This document shows, one piece after another, positions 52,405 to 61,648 of a stretch of DNA of 64,000 nt. Source of the DNA: JAWPMT01 sp965267435 (lineage in GTDB: Bacteria > Bacteroidota > Bacteroidia > Cytophagales > Cyclobacteriaceae); contig OZ253960.1 in assembly GCA_965267435.1 (NCBI GenBank), positions 6,820,001 through 6,884,000 of the forward strand, in the 5' to 3' direction. The translations under genes and the position numbers were made by a program. Position 1 is the first letter of the stretch. Each line of letters begins with the position of its first letter. The notes beneath the pieces are model-generated. The model made no database searches, had not been told where the DNA came from, and was given only the letters and a program-made list of their open reading frames with translations.

Positions 52405-55400
52405 ATGATCAGCACGCTGATCTTTGCCTTCGTCCTCGCGATGGTCGTGGCTTTCGCGGTGATGCCGAAGGCAGGTGTCTTCATCTTCCGAGAATTGAAG
52501 GCCCTCATGGCCCTTGGAAGGTATGCGCCTTCTACGGTGGCCATCATCGTCGTCTTCGAGGCGGGGTTAGCTGTGGCAGCTTTTATTTTTTTTAAATTCT
52601 GCCTATCCCTCTGGGCGTACGGCTTCGCTGGAGATGTTGTGGAGCACTTTATTCTTTCCAGGGGTGTTTTCTCGATGGAGTCAGGAGCACAATTTGCCTT
52701 GCAGTCCAAGAGCCTCGCCATGCTTTTTGGCACCGTGGTGCTCAAGTTTCTCGCTTGTGCTTTCATCTACAACCGGACGGGCTATTTCCTCCAGCAACTA
52801 CAACACTATCGCCCGGAAGCGAGGCACTTTGATCTGGGTATCCAAATTTTGCTGGCGTTCAGCGGAGTAGCGATTTTTATGACCCTAGAGGTGATGTTCC
52901 TTGCGCAAAATATTGCCGTGGTGTCCAAGTACAGCAACCTGATCTTGCTGACGATCGCCAACCTGTCGCTCATTGCCTTTTTCGTAAGCTTGATCCACTT
53001 GCGATACAAAAAGGACCATCCCGAATATTTCGTGGACCTTCAAACTTATGTCAATGTCGACCGGCCCCTGCTACGCGTACTGCAGAGTCATCTGTTCACC
53101 ATTCTCGGCATACTGGTCTTTGGTCTCGTGCTTCACCTACCGCACTACCTGGGGCTACAATTTCTGGAGGACAACATCATCCTTGTCCTTGTTATGTTGG
53201 TGGTGATGCTGGCTTTCATTTTCATCATCTTCAGGAAGTTCTTTGTCAAGCTTTTTGATGTGTTGACGAGGGTGTTCCTCTTGCCGCATTTTGGGTCTGA
53301 GCCGATCACGACCAATGTATCCTGGACCACCAATCTGAAATATCTCAAATGGCTTCTGGGCATTCTCCTTTTGGTCACGCTGATCAAAATGCCAAGCTTG
53401 CTGTCCTTTCTCGTTCTGGGGATTGCCGGGGCGGGACTGGCTTCGGTCGGTGCGATTCTCTTTTTTGGCATAGCCCTCAGTCTGGTTTTTGGCCTGATGC
53501 AGCTGCTACTGCCGAAGGATACCTCCATCTCGCACAGTTCCCCCAGCTTCAATTTTGCAAATGCGCGAGATGAATGGCGCGAACATTTACGGGCAATGAA
53601 CGATGCCCTTCGGCCCGGGTACGCGGTGATCTTGCTGTTGGCTATACTTATCATCGGCTTCCCCAAGCCCTACCCGGTTTCGACCAGTGGGTTTTCGCCG
53701 ACGGTCTTTGACAGTGACTCTGTCATACTGTACCAGGAGAAGAGTGCAGAGGGATTTTTGAGCGTCCCCGTCCAATTGTCTTCGGTGCCATCGCACTTTT
53801 TGGATGTGCTGCTACTTCAGGAAGACCGAGGACTGCGGCGACAGCGTAGCTGGCTTCCCAATCGGCACAATTGGTTTGGGATCAGCGCCACGTCATTGGT
53901 CAGGTTTGTCACCAGGCAGGGAGGAGGGAGCAATATCACCAATCAGCTCTGCAAAAACGAAGCCTTTCAAGGTAAGCGTGTTCAAGATGTGCAGCGGAAG
54001 TTTTTTGAGCTACTCGCTTCGTTTCAGATCTCATTGTCCATGAAACCCATGGACCAGCTGGAATTGTACGTCAACAGAGTCTCTCTCTTTGGCGGCAAGG
54101 GGCACAAGGGGCTGTACATGGCTGCGAAGACAGCATTTAGTAGGCCGCCAACCGCCATCAATCACTTGCAGTCATTGCTACTTGTACGCTCGCTGCAGTA
54201 TGGTAGGTATTTTCCTTTGCTCGATGGTAGAAAGATCCCATATGACTCGACGTCCTATTTCGAAAAGGAGGTGGCGAGTACGCTATTGGCGAGGTACAGT
54301 TTGTGGCGTGACCAGGAGGTGATTGATAGTCGCCTCTATGCACAGGTGGAGCGTCAGCCACTTTTCGAAGGTCGAAGGATTGCCCCCTACAAACTCGCCA
54401 CGAGCTCGAGACAGCTCCTCAAAAGACACTTTGCCAACACAGGGGGAGCCTTTCAAACCAGTCTTCGAGCGGAGAATCAAAAGCTGGTGAAGCGCACGCT
54501 TTCTGAGTTTGACCGACGCATGCGATGGGTGCAAAAGAAGGGGCCGTATTCACTAAAATCGGCGGCAATAGCCATTCACTGCCCCACTGGAGAGGTAGTG
54601 GCCCATCATGGCGGAAAGGGCGTCACGGATCTGGCAGATTTTGGCGAGGGTTATCAGATGGGGTCCATCATGAAGCCTTTCGTTCTCATGGAAATGCTTG
54701 AAAAAGGCTGGGATCCGGATGAACTGAGGTTGTTCGACGGCAGCCGGGAGGGCAGGAAAACGGTACAGAATTTCAGTCGAAAATATTCCAATCAGTACGT
54801 GGGCCTTGAGGAAATGCTCGCCAAATCGCTAAATGCACCTTTCCACAACATTTCTGAACTAACGCCGGCGATTGACCTCTTCAAGCAGGTCGAGAACAGG
54901 TTGGGAATCATGGGTGTACAAAAGGATAGAAGTATCGATCTGGATGACTCCGTCGAGCATCATAGTTACTTGCAGAACTATCCTTTGGGTCTTCGCCGGA
55001 TGACTCTGATGGACGTGGCTCAGGCCTACCAGGCGCTCTTCAATCAGGGCGTTAGCAGACCCCTGACTTTGCGCAGGAATTTGGATTCACCTTCCAGGAT
55101 GATCTACCAAAGCAAGTCCTGTGACGAAGTGTTGGCCGCCCTTTCTTCGACAGTCGAACCTGGTGGTACCGGGACACATTTTGTGAGTCTATTGCCATCA
55201 AGAAAGACCTTTTATGCCAAAACAGGCACCAGTGACGAGGCCATTCATGGATGGACAGTTTTGTCAGATGGGGAGTTGCTCATTGTGGCGTTTGTGACTT
55301 ACGGTGCTGTCATAAAGGATCGTCTGGAGTTGAATAGGACACCCGCCATTCCCACTGGATCGGGAGCGCAGACGGCGGGGGTGCTGGCGGCGTTGATGTA

Positions 55401-55464
55401 CAACAGTCTTACCTCTGAAGGTGCAGTTGACCGAAGGCGCGATCTAATCGCAATGGGTGGGTGA
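52405..55464 (+). CDS. Class A penicillin-binding protein with a multi-TM N-terminus
   Basis: 1019 residues. About ten membrane helices occupy residues 1-425, where ordinary class A PBPs have one. The glycosyltransferase (GT51) domain follows: E473-D474 in LLQEDRGLRR, GGSNITNQLCKN near 512-523, RKFFELLASFQ and QLELYVNRVSLFG. Motif 1 lacks the usual F-x-x-H-x-G. The transpeptidase domain has all three motifs: S754-I-M-K757, S808-L-N810 and K939-T-G941. It should polymerise and crosslink peptidoglycan. Coupling to the vWA lipoprotein and coiled-coil membrane gene points to a dedicated, regulated synthase. Confidence 0.88.
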   Translation: MISTLIFAFVLAMVVAFAVMPKAGVFIFRELKALMALGRYAPSTVAIIVVFEAGLAVAAFIFFKFCLSLWAYGFAGDVVEHFILSRGVFSMESGAQFALQSKSLAMLFGTVVLKFLACAFIYNRTGYFLQQLQHYRPEARHFDLGIQILLAFSGVAIFMTLEVMFLAQNIAVVSKYSNLILLTIANLSLIAFFVSLIHLRYKKDHPEYFVDLQTYVNVDRPLLRVLQSHLFTILGILVFGLVLHLPHYLGLQFLEDNIILVLVMLVVMLAFIFIIFRKFFVKLFDVLTRVFLLPHFGSEPITTNVSWTTNLKYLKWLLGILLLVTLIKMPSLLSFLVLGIAGAGLASVGAILFFGIALSLVFGLMQLLLPKDTSISHSSPSFNFANARDEWREHLRAMNDALRPGYAVILLLAILIIGFPKPYPVSTSGFSPTVFDSDSVILYQEKSAEGFLSVPVQLSSVPSHFLDVLLLQEDRGLRRQRSWLPNRHNWFGISATSLVRFVTRQGGGSNITNQLCKNEAFQGKRVQDVQRKFFELLASFQISLSMKPMDQLELYVNRVSLFGGKGHKGLYMAAKTAFSRPPTAINHLQSLLLVRSLQYGRYFPLLDGRKIPYDSTSYFEKEVASTLLARYSLWRDQEVIDSRLYAQVERQPLFEGRRIAPYKLATSSRQLLKRHFANTGGAFQTSLRAENQKLVKRTLSEFDRRMRWVQKKGPYSLKSAAIAIHCPTGEVVAHHGGKGVTDLADFGEGYQMGSIMKPFVLMEMLEKGWDPDELRLFDGSREGRKTVQNFSRKYSNQYVGLEEMLAKSLNAPFHNISELTPAIDLFKQVENRLGIMGVQKDRSIDLDDSVEHHSYLQNYPLGLRRMTLMDVAQAYQALFNQGVSRPLTLRRNLDSPSRMIYQSKSCDEVLAALSSTVEPGGTGTHFVSLLPSRKTFYAKTGTSDEAIHGWTVLSDGELLIVAFVTYGAVIKDRLELNRTPAIPTGSGAQTAGVLAALMYNSLTSEGAVDRRRDLIAMGG

Positions 55465-55507
55465 AAAAGATGACTACCTTTGGTATGACCACCACTCCAA
55501 TGACCCA

Positions 55508-55837
55508 ATGCTTACCCAAGATCAATTCGTTGCAATGGCGCTTGCCTTTCCAGGTACCGAACAAAAACCTCACTTCGAGCGACTTGGATTCAAGGTCCTG
55601 GGCAAGCGCATGTTCGCTACCTACCTCGCGTCTGATCACACCGCCAATATCTTTCTGACACCAGTTATGCAGACAGCGTTCTTGTCACTGGATGAAGAAG
55701 GTGTATATCCTGTGCCCAATAAATGGGGAGAAAAGGGAGCGACCACCTTTGATTTACGACTGGTTTCAAGGGAGGTAGTGCAGGAGGCATTGAGCTCTGC
55801 ATATCGGGATGCGAGGAAGCCGAAGAAGAAGAGGTAG
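55508..55837 (+). CDS. MmcQ/YjbR family protein
   Basis: About 109 residues from the ATG at 55508 (MLTQDQFVAMALAFPGTEQK); a GTG frame 51 nt earlier lacks family character. The YjbR/MmcQ CyaY-like fold is shown by the LAFPGTEQKPHFER opening, the middle FATYLASDHTANIFL and WGEKGATTFDLRLVS. The C-terminus is basic (ARKPKKKR). The family has DNA-binding-like members but no settled function. A TACCTTTG box at 55475-55482 could be its promoter. Confidence 0.85.
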   Translation: MLTQDQFVAMALAFPGTEQKPHFERLGFKVLGKRMFATYLASDHTANIFLTPVMQTAFLSLDEEGVYPVPNKWGEKGATTFDLRLVSREVVQEALSSAYRDARKPKKKR

Positions 55838-55845
55838 CGGCGGGT

Positions 55846-57012
55846 TCATAGCGTTATGCCGAGTAGAATTGAAAACTGCCGCTGGTCCAGGCGATCACTT
55901 TCATTGAAGTAGTCGACGTACGAGGCTTTGATCGAAATCAACCTTCGGGGACTCAGGGGGTAGTAGCAGCCCCCACCGACTGAGTAACCCCACTGGTCGA
56001 AGGCTAAGAGATTGCCATCCGTGTCTTGTGTGTAAAGTCTTGCACTTAATGCATCGGGCCGCAGTTCCTCGATTTCGTACTCGTTTTTTACGTTCATTTT
56101 CAGCAGGCCCCCGAACTCTACGAAAGGCTTCACTACCCAGTCCGTCTTTTCATAGCGCAGCAGCATAGGGAGTTGAAAACTGCTCAGTTCGACGGTCGCT
56201 TCAATCGCGCTGACCACCTCACTGAAGTCCGACAGGCGTACCGTCTTCGTGTGCGAGGAGGTGAACGTCGCTCGACCAAATCCAAGACCTGAACTGAAGC
56301 CGAATCCCCCTGATCCTAGTGGGAAGTTGGCGAAGCCCTCCACGTATAGAGAGTTGGCGATCTGGAAATCGGCCTCCTCGAGCAAGGGGAAACGACTGTT
56401 GCGAGTACCGAGGAATTGTGAATCTTCAGGTAGAGGGACGATCAACCTGGTGGCTAGTAGACCTATGTAGATCCCATACCGCAGGATGGCTGGTTGTCTG
56501 CTTTGTCCCTCGTTAATAGCATTGACATACCGCGTCAAAAACTGCTTGGAATACCTCGTCTGGATAGGCTCAACAGGTTTGTTGCTAGGCTTGGCTTCGA
56601 GGATATTGAACAGGAGCTGACCATAGTCGGACCTATCGAGGTATACGGCGGGTTGGTCGCTCGTAGATAGGAAGAAGTGCTTTTTTCGCTCTTTGAAATA
56701 GAGCAATCTGTGTCCTCCAACAGTAAGGCGCTCAAGAAAAACTCTCTGGTTTTGACCCTTCAATTGGATGTTGTGCGATTCGTACACCCTGCCGTTAGCT
56801 AGTCCATATTCCTCGATCTCATCGGGACGCATGACAATGAAGGCCTCGCCTGCTTTCAGTCGAATGTGGCGCGCATTGTCCCGGTCGCGGCTCGCAATCA
56901 ATATGACTCCTTCGCGTTTGGTAGTGTCTCTTACGTAGTAGCTCGATTGCCCCACGGATGCTGGTGCGAATAGCAGCATCGTGACACCGAAGGCTATTAA
57001 TCTTCGTGACAT
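55846..57012 (-). CDS. Outer-membrane beta-barrel protein, unknown
   Basis: 388 residues with a signal peptide (LIAFGVTMLLFAPASVGQ). The first 110 residues are a beta-rich periplasmic domain (YYVRDTTKREGVILI). From about 175 the chain shows barrel strands (YIGLLATRLIVPLPED; FGFSSGLGFGRATF; WVVKPFVEFGGLLKMN; GYSVGGGCYYPL) and ends with a strand QFSILLGITL, as in outer-membrane beta-barrels of Bacteroidota. No transport signature is recognised. It is convergent with the MmcQ gene and lies to the left of the CHAT locus. Confidence 0.75.
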   Translation of the reverse strand: MSRRLIAFGVTMLLFAPASVGQSSYYVRDTTKREGVILIASRDRDNARHIRLKAGEAFIVMRPDEIEEYGLANGRVYESHNIQLKGQNQRVFLERLTVGGHRLLYFKERKKHFFLSTSDQPAVYLDRSDYGQLLFNILEAKPSNKPVEPIQTRYSKQFLTRYVNAINEGQSRQPAILRYGIYIGLLATRLIVPLPEDSQFLGTRNSRFPLLEEADFQIANSLYVEGFANFPLGSGGFGFSSGLGFGRATFTSSHTKTVRLSDFSEVVSAIEATVELSSFQLPMLLRYEKTDWVVKPFVEFGGLLKMNVKNEYEIEELRPDALSARLYTQDTDGNLLAFDQWGYSVGGGCYYPLSPRRLISIKASYVDYFNESDRLDQRQFSILLGITL

Positions 57013-57069
57013 ATATCGTCTCTTCTTGTCAACAACATGACCCTGCCATCACTTGGATCGGAGCTACTG

Positions 57070-57474
57070 CTACTCGCTGTTTTTATTGAGAAGCTCCAGC
57101 ATCGTCCTTCGATATTCGACATTTCGGCGAAATTGATTCTTGCGCAGCACTTCCAAGGTGTAAGCGGTCACTACGCCTCCCATGATGGCAATGCCAAACT
57201 CGGAGATGACGTCAAAGAGCACATGATTGATGAATTCGCCCACCATCGGCCCCAGGAAAACGGCGGCGACCCTTGATCCCAGGATGATCAGCACGGCGAT
57301 AAAAAAGACCACCGCCAAAAACCGCTTGTGCAGTACCTCCTTGTCCAGGATCAGATCCAGCTCCTCGGGATGCTGCCGAAAATACGCCACTTCTTCTTCC
57401 GCGATATCACGATTGCCCTCCATGAGCTTATAGAAGATAGCATCTCGCATTGACTCGTTCACATGTTTGCCCAT
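57070..57474 (-). CDS. Small membrane protein downstream of the CHAT gene
   Basis: About 134 residues from the ATG at 57474 (MGKHVNESMRDAIFYKLMEG). The longer open frame overlaps the CHAT coding end and is rejected. A cytoplasmic helical head (about 1-52) contains MEGNRDIAEEEVAYFRQHPEE, like anti-sigma or adapter helices. Two membrane helices follow near 55-75 and 88-105, then a basic tail (RKNQFRRNVEYRRTMLELL). It follows the CHAT gene by 100 nt in the same orientation. Confidence 0.72.
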   Translation of the reverse strand: MGKHVNESMRDAIFYKLMEGNRDIAEEEVAYFRQHPEELDLILDKEVLHKRFLAVVFFIAVLIILGSRVAAVFLGPMVGEFINHVLFDVISEFGIAIMGGVVTAYTLEVLRKNQFRRNVEYRRTMLELLNKNSE

Positions 57475-57574
57475 TAGTACTTCTTTCGATTGTTGGCTGC
57501 AATGTAGTGAGCACAGCGTACCGGTGAGCAAAAGCATCGCTGAGAAGGACTCCAGAAAGACTGCAGGCCGACCG

Positions 57575-60421
57575 CTATTGCCCGATGGCAATGAATGCTC
57601 CCCAGTAGTAGGGCTCAGGATATTTTTCCATGAGTTGCAGTTGAGCATTTCTGAAAGCCGTGGATAGCTCCTCTCCGGATTGAATCCATTGGCTGTAGAA
57701 ATGGGACATGAGCTCCTGGGTGGCGGCATCGTCCACTTTCCAGAGACTCATGACGATCTTATCCGCCCCAGCAATGCTGAATGCCCTTTGAAGGCCATAT
57801 ACGCCCTCGCCGGATTTGATGTCCCCTTTCCCCGTCTCGCAGGCAGATAGGATCACCAGATCCGTCCCGTCAAGTTGAAGCTGAGAAGCTTCATAGGCAG
57901 TCAACATACCGTCCTCATCGGCTGAAAAGGAGGTTGCCCGCTCCGCAGTGGAGGCACCGGCGAGCATTAGGCCTGACCTCAGCAAAGGGTTGTTCTTCGC
58001 ATACTCGACCTGAACACCAAAGACGCTGCCCGTCTTCTGTACATCCTCAAGGAAGTAGCCATGGGTGGCGATGTGCATGATCCTTGGAGATCGCACGGCC
58101 TTCACACTACTCTCGCTAGCTTGCAGTTGACTGACGTCATTCACTTTGTAGTTGCCTGCCATCAAGCTGGATTTGACTTTTTGTAACTCCACTTCCGTCC
58201 CTGGGAGCGGGGAGATATCCCTGGAGCCGTAAGTGGGGAAGCCCAACAAGAAGGCGTCCTTGCTTGCGGAAGAATTCTGCGTTGCTTCTAGCAGGTCGCG
58301 TGGATTGCCGATGATCCTAAAAGTCTTTTCCTGGATAAGGTATTTGCCATCGGGGCCTTGAAGAGTATTAAGATTGATCTGATTGAAAACGCCATCTGGA
58401 GAGAAATAGATGGTCGAGGAATTTGACACTGGACCTGAGAGACTTGCCCAGTATTGGTCATAAGTATGCTCGTCGGCGAGCTTGTTTTTGATCACATTCT
58501 TGTAGTAGGAATAGTAGCGTTTGTCAAGCTGGTCTCCGTTGTCAAGAACCACCACCTCGGGTGTGGCGTCCCTCCTTAATATGATACCTGCATACTTATA
58601 GGAGCCTGTGAAAGCATTTTGAAAATCCGGGATGTGAACCATTTCGACGATCGCCTCTTCCGCACTCAATAGGGAGGTGATCTCTCTGTAGTCCACGTTC
58701 TTGGGAACAAAGGCATCGGCGAATGCTGAGGAACGTGCTGACAGTTGACGCTCACTTTCGTTGGCGGCTCCTTCGAGGGAATCGAGGTTGATCCCTTGTT
58801 GGGTCATCTCGTCATTGGAAATCGAGTAGTAGCTGGCAAGTGTTCTTTTCTGATCCTGCCATTGATAGTAAAGGCTGATCAACTCGTCATCTCCGCTGCC
58901 CAAAATGGTCCGCTTGATCTTGGATGTACTGCTGAGCAGGATTCCTTTTGTCATCAGTCGATATTGGATCATGTCATCCAGCAAGGAAGGGTCCCCTTCG
59001 CAGTTGGCGAGCGCGAAGTTGTAAAAGGTGTAAAACCTGTTTTTCATTTTCTCCCAGTACTTCGTTTTCTCCACTTCGCTCATAGGTGGGAAGAATTCGT
59101 TGATGAATGACAGGCTGTAGTCCATGACTCGACTAAAGTGCCCTTGGGCTGCGGCGATATCTCCTTGCAACCACAGGAGTGTGGCAAGGTCTTCCTCACT
59201 TTGGACGGTGACCGGATGTGTGGCTCCCAGGCTCTTTTTCCTGTCATTGAAGGCGGTCAATAGCAGGCTCTCTGCCTCAGTCAGCTGACCTTGCGATCGG
59301 TAGAAGTTGCCCAGGTCAGCCTTTGCTGCAGAAGTGGAGGGGTGGTTGTCTCCAAATTTTGTAACGTAGATCTCGAGGCTTTCTTTGAGAAGCGACTCCA
59401 CCTCGTCGGTCTTTTCAGTCACCAGGTACAGGGAGGCGAGGTTGTTCAATAGGTGTGCGTAGTCGGGATCTGATTTGCGATTGAGTTTCAATCGGCTTGT
59501 TTGCAGGTCAATGGCCTTTTTGTAGGTGTTCTCTGCCTCTTGATATTGACCATTTTCCTGTAGGACAAGGGCTTTGTTGGTCATGAGCTGAATGTAGGTC
59601 CCGGACTTCTCCCTGAGCTGCTCGTCGGCGATAGCGAGGCAGGTATTCAGCTTCTCCAGGGCGACGTCGCTACGGCCCATGTGCTGGTACAGGATACCCA
59701 GGTTGTTGTTGGCAATGGCGAAGGGAACTGATTGAGATCCCTCCGCGGCCTCCGTCAACCTGAGCGCCTTCGTGAAGAGACTCTCCGCTTCATTGTATTC
59801 ACCTTTGTTGAATGCGATCACAGCCTTGTTGTTATACTCGGCCGCATATCCACGACTCCCGGCACCGTAGGTTTTTTCCCATCCCTGCAGTGCGAATGCA
59901 TTGGCGGTGTCTGCCAGGTCATATCTACCCATATTGTTGAATAGTAAACCCAGCGTCCCGACGGACTTGAAGAATACAGGATGGTCCGTCTCCCCCAGCG
60001 CCACATAAGCGATGGTGGCAGCTGCAAGGTGTTTTTCCCCAAGGGAATAGTTTCTAACGTTGTAGAGCGCGCGACCCCTGTCGTATAGATCGCGGGCATT
60101 GTCCAGGTCATTGGATTGATTGGGCATGATGACGCCAGCGGCGCGCACCAGTTGCTCACCGTCTTGTCGATTCTCAAAGGATTCGGCCTTGTCGAGAATG
60201 GCGATGGCATAACTGAACGTCGTGGTATCGTATTCGGCTTGCTTCCTGTCCAATTGGTTTTTCGCCAGATTTTCTCCTTCTTCGACAAGGATGTCGCCCG
60301 CGTTTTCGTCGAGGGCTTTCTGTGCGGCATTCTTCAGCTTCTTTCCGAAAGAGCGCAGTTGGGCCTGTGATGAGAATGATAGCAATAGACAAGCAAAAAG
60401 TAGGATGCCGGTACGTTTCAT
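57575..60421 (-). CDS. Secreted TPR-CHAT domain protein (caspase-like)
   Basis: 948 residues. A signal peptide (MKRTGILLFACLLLSFSSQAQ) precedes about eight TPR units (110-420), a helical bridge, and a CHAT domain (about 640-948). The peptidase dyad is intact: H787 in MHIATHGYF and C861 in LSACETGKG. The C-terminal family block ADKIVMSLWKVDDAATQELM and WGAFIAIGQ are also there. CHAT proteases cleave partner proteins in bacterial signalling or conflict systems, but a signal peptide places this one in the envelope. No substrate gene is evident, though a small membrane protein follows. Confidence 0.92.
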   Translation of the reverse strand: MKRTGILLFACLLLSFSSQAQLRSFGKKLKNAAQKALDENAGDILVEEGENLAKNQLDRKQAEYDTTTFSYAIAILDKAESFENRQDGEQLVRAAGVIMPNQSNDLDNARDLYDRGRALYNVRNYSLGEKHLAAATIAYVALGETDHPVFFKSVGTLGLLFNNMGRYDLADTANAFALQGWEKTYGAGSRGYAAEYNNKAVIAFNKGEYNEAESLFTKALRLTEAAEGSQSVPFAIANNNLGILYQHMGRSDVALEKLNTCLAIADEQLREKSGTYIQLMTNKALVLQENGQYQEAENTYKKAIDLQTSRLKLNRKSDPDYAHLLNNLASLYLVTEKTDEVESLLKESLEIYVTKFGDNHPSTSAAKADLGNFYRSQGQLTEAESLLLTAFNDRKKSLGATHPVTVQSEEDLATLLWLQGDIAAAQGHFSRVMDYSLSFINEFFPPMSEVEKTKYWEKMKNRFYTFYNFALANCEGDPSLLDDMIQYRLMTKGILLSSTSKIKRTILGSGDDELISLYYQWQDQKRTLASYYSISNDEMTQQGINLDSLEGAANESERQLSARSSAFADAFVPKNVDYREITSLLSAEEAIVEMVHIPDFQNAFTGSYKYAGIILRRDATPEVVVLDNGDQLDKRYYSYYKNVIKNKLADEHTYDQYWASLSGPVSNSSTIYFSPDGVFNQINLNTLQGPDGKYLIQEKTFRIIGNPRDLLEATQNSSASKDAFLLGFPTYGSRDISPLPGTEVELQKVKSSLMAGNYKVNDVSQLQASESSVKAVRSPRIMHIATHGYFLEDVQKTGSVFGVQVEYAKNNPLLRSGLMLAGASTAERATSFSADEDGMLTAYEASQLQLDGTDLVILSACETGKGDIKSGEGVYGLQRAFSIAGADKIVMSLWKVDDAATQELMSHFYSQWIQSGEELSTAFRNAQLQLMEKYPEPYYWGAFIAIGQ

Positions 60422-60443
60422 GATGGCGATGTTTGACGTCAGT

Positions 60444-60451
60444 CAAATCTA
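60444..60451 (-). promoter_or_regulatory. -7 box (TAGATTTG) for the CHAT gene
   Basis: The minus strand TAGATTTG fits TAnnTTTG and lies 22 nt upstream of the CHAT ATG at 60421. No clear -33 element is visible. Confidence 0.45.
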
Positions 60452-60664
60452 CGAAGAGCGAAGCATAAAAACCGTTGTATTTTAAAGACGTCGATCAATT
60501 GCTGACACAGCTGTTCTACAGGATTTCGATATGTCATGGAAACTTTCTGGAAGTCATTTGTCACGATTGGGTAGGCGTTTAATTCATGGGGACAGATTAA
60601 CGAACCCTCTGACATTAGACTAAGTCAAAATGGTGTATACTTGGATAGCAAAGTCTACCCCCCA

Positions 60665-61648
60665 ATGAAAAGATCCCTCGGAATAGCGGTCCTTCTCGTG
60701 TTGGTCAGTTTTTTGATCGGCTGCGCCAAAAAGACCCAATACAAAGAAATCAAACTTGCTCATGGTCTCACCACTGAGCACCCTGTCCATAAGGGCATGG
60801 TGTACTTCGCTGAGCAAGTCGAGAAGAACTCCTCTGGAAAACTGAGGGTGCGCATTTACCCGAATGGCCAGCTGGGCTCAGAAAGCCAGTGCCTCGAACT
60901 TCTTCAGATTGGTAGTCTGGGGATCACCAAGGTCTCTGCGGCGGTCATGGAGAGTTTTGCTCCCAAGTACAAAGTGCTGAGCATTCCTTACATCTACAAG
61001 TCCAAGGAGCACATGTTCACCATTCAGGACGGTCCCATTGGACAGGAGATAATGGATTCTGGCACCGACTATTGGCTGAAGGGATTGTGCTTTTACGATG
61101 CCGGGAGTCGGAGCTTTTACACTCGGGAAAAGCCCATTCATACTGCTGCAGACGTCAAAGGTCTGAAAATCAGGGTATTGAAGAGTATCACCGCTAATAA
61201 GATGATCAGCGAGTTAGGAGGGAGTCCTGTGCCTATCGCCTGGGGTGAGTTGTACACAGCCTTGCAACAAGGGGTGGTCGACGGGGCAGAAAACAACCCG
61301 CCCTCCTTTTACCTGAGCCGGCACTATGAGATCTGCAAATACTATTCGCTCGATAAGCACACGGCCGTGCCTGATGTATTGGTCATAAGTACGATCGTTT
61401 GGGATCGGTTGTCACCTGACGAACAAGAGTGGCTCATTGCCGCAGCGAAGGCGTCTGCCACTGTTCAGCGCGATTATTGGTCAGAATCTGAAAAGGAAAG
61501 CCTGGAGGCAGTGAAAGCCGCCGGTATTGAGATCATCGAACCCGACATTTCCACCTTCGCCGAAGAGACAAAGCAGATCCTTGAGGAGTTCAAGCAGAAC
61601 CCTGATCTGAAGGATCTGATCACCAAAATCGAGAAAATAGATGCGTAA
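60665..61648 (+). CDS. dctP: TRAP transporter substrate-binding protein (DctP family)
   Basis: 327 residues from the ATG at 60665 (MKRSLGIAVLLVLVSFLIGC), a lipoprotein signal with lipobox; a TTG 24 nt earlier is rejected. DctP hallmarks are IKLAHGLTTEHPVHKG near the start, the LKIRVLKS segment with the carboxylate-binding Arg, and VDGAENNPPSFYLSRHYE near 210. It captures an organic acid, probably a sugar acid, for the DctQM permease encoded directly downstream (8-nt overlap with dctQ). Confidence 0.93.
   Translation: MKRSLGIAVLLVLVSFLIGCAKKTQYKEIKLAHGLTTEHPVHKGMVYFAEQVEKNSSGKLRVRIYPNGQLGSESQCLELLQIGSLGITKVSAAVMESFAPKYKVLSIPYIYKSKEHMFTIQDGPIGQEIMDSGTDYWLKGLCFYDAGSRSFYTREKPIHTAADVKGLKIRVLKSITANKMISELGGSPVPIAWGELYTALQQGVVDGAENNPPSFYLSRHYEICKYYSLDKHTAVPDVLVISTIVWDRLSPDEQEWLIAAAKASATVQRDYWSESEKESLEAVKAAGIEIIEPDISTFAEETKQILEEFKQNPDLKDLITKIEKIDA

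Noticed and set aside
57475..57729. N-terminal extension of the small membrane protein into the CHAT gene
   Set aside because: The extension is antiparallel-free shadow of the CHAT 3' coding sequence in another frame; ATG 57474 begins the family-like helical region.
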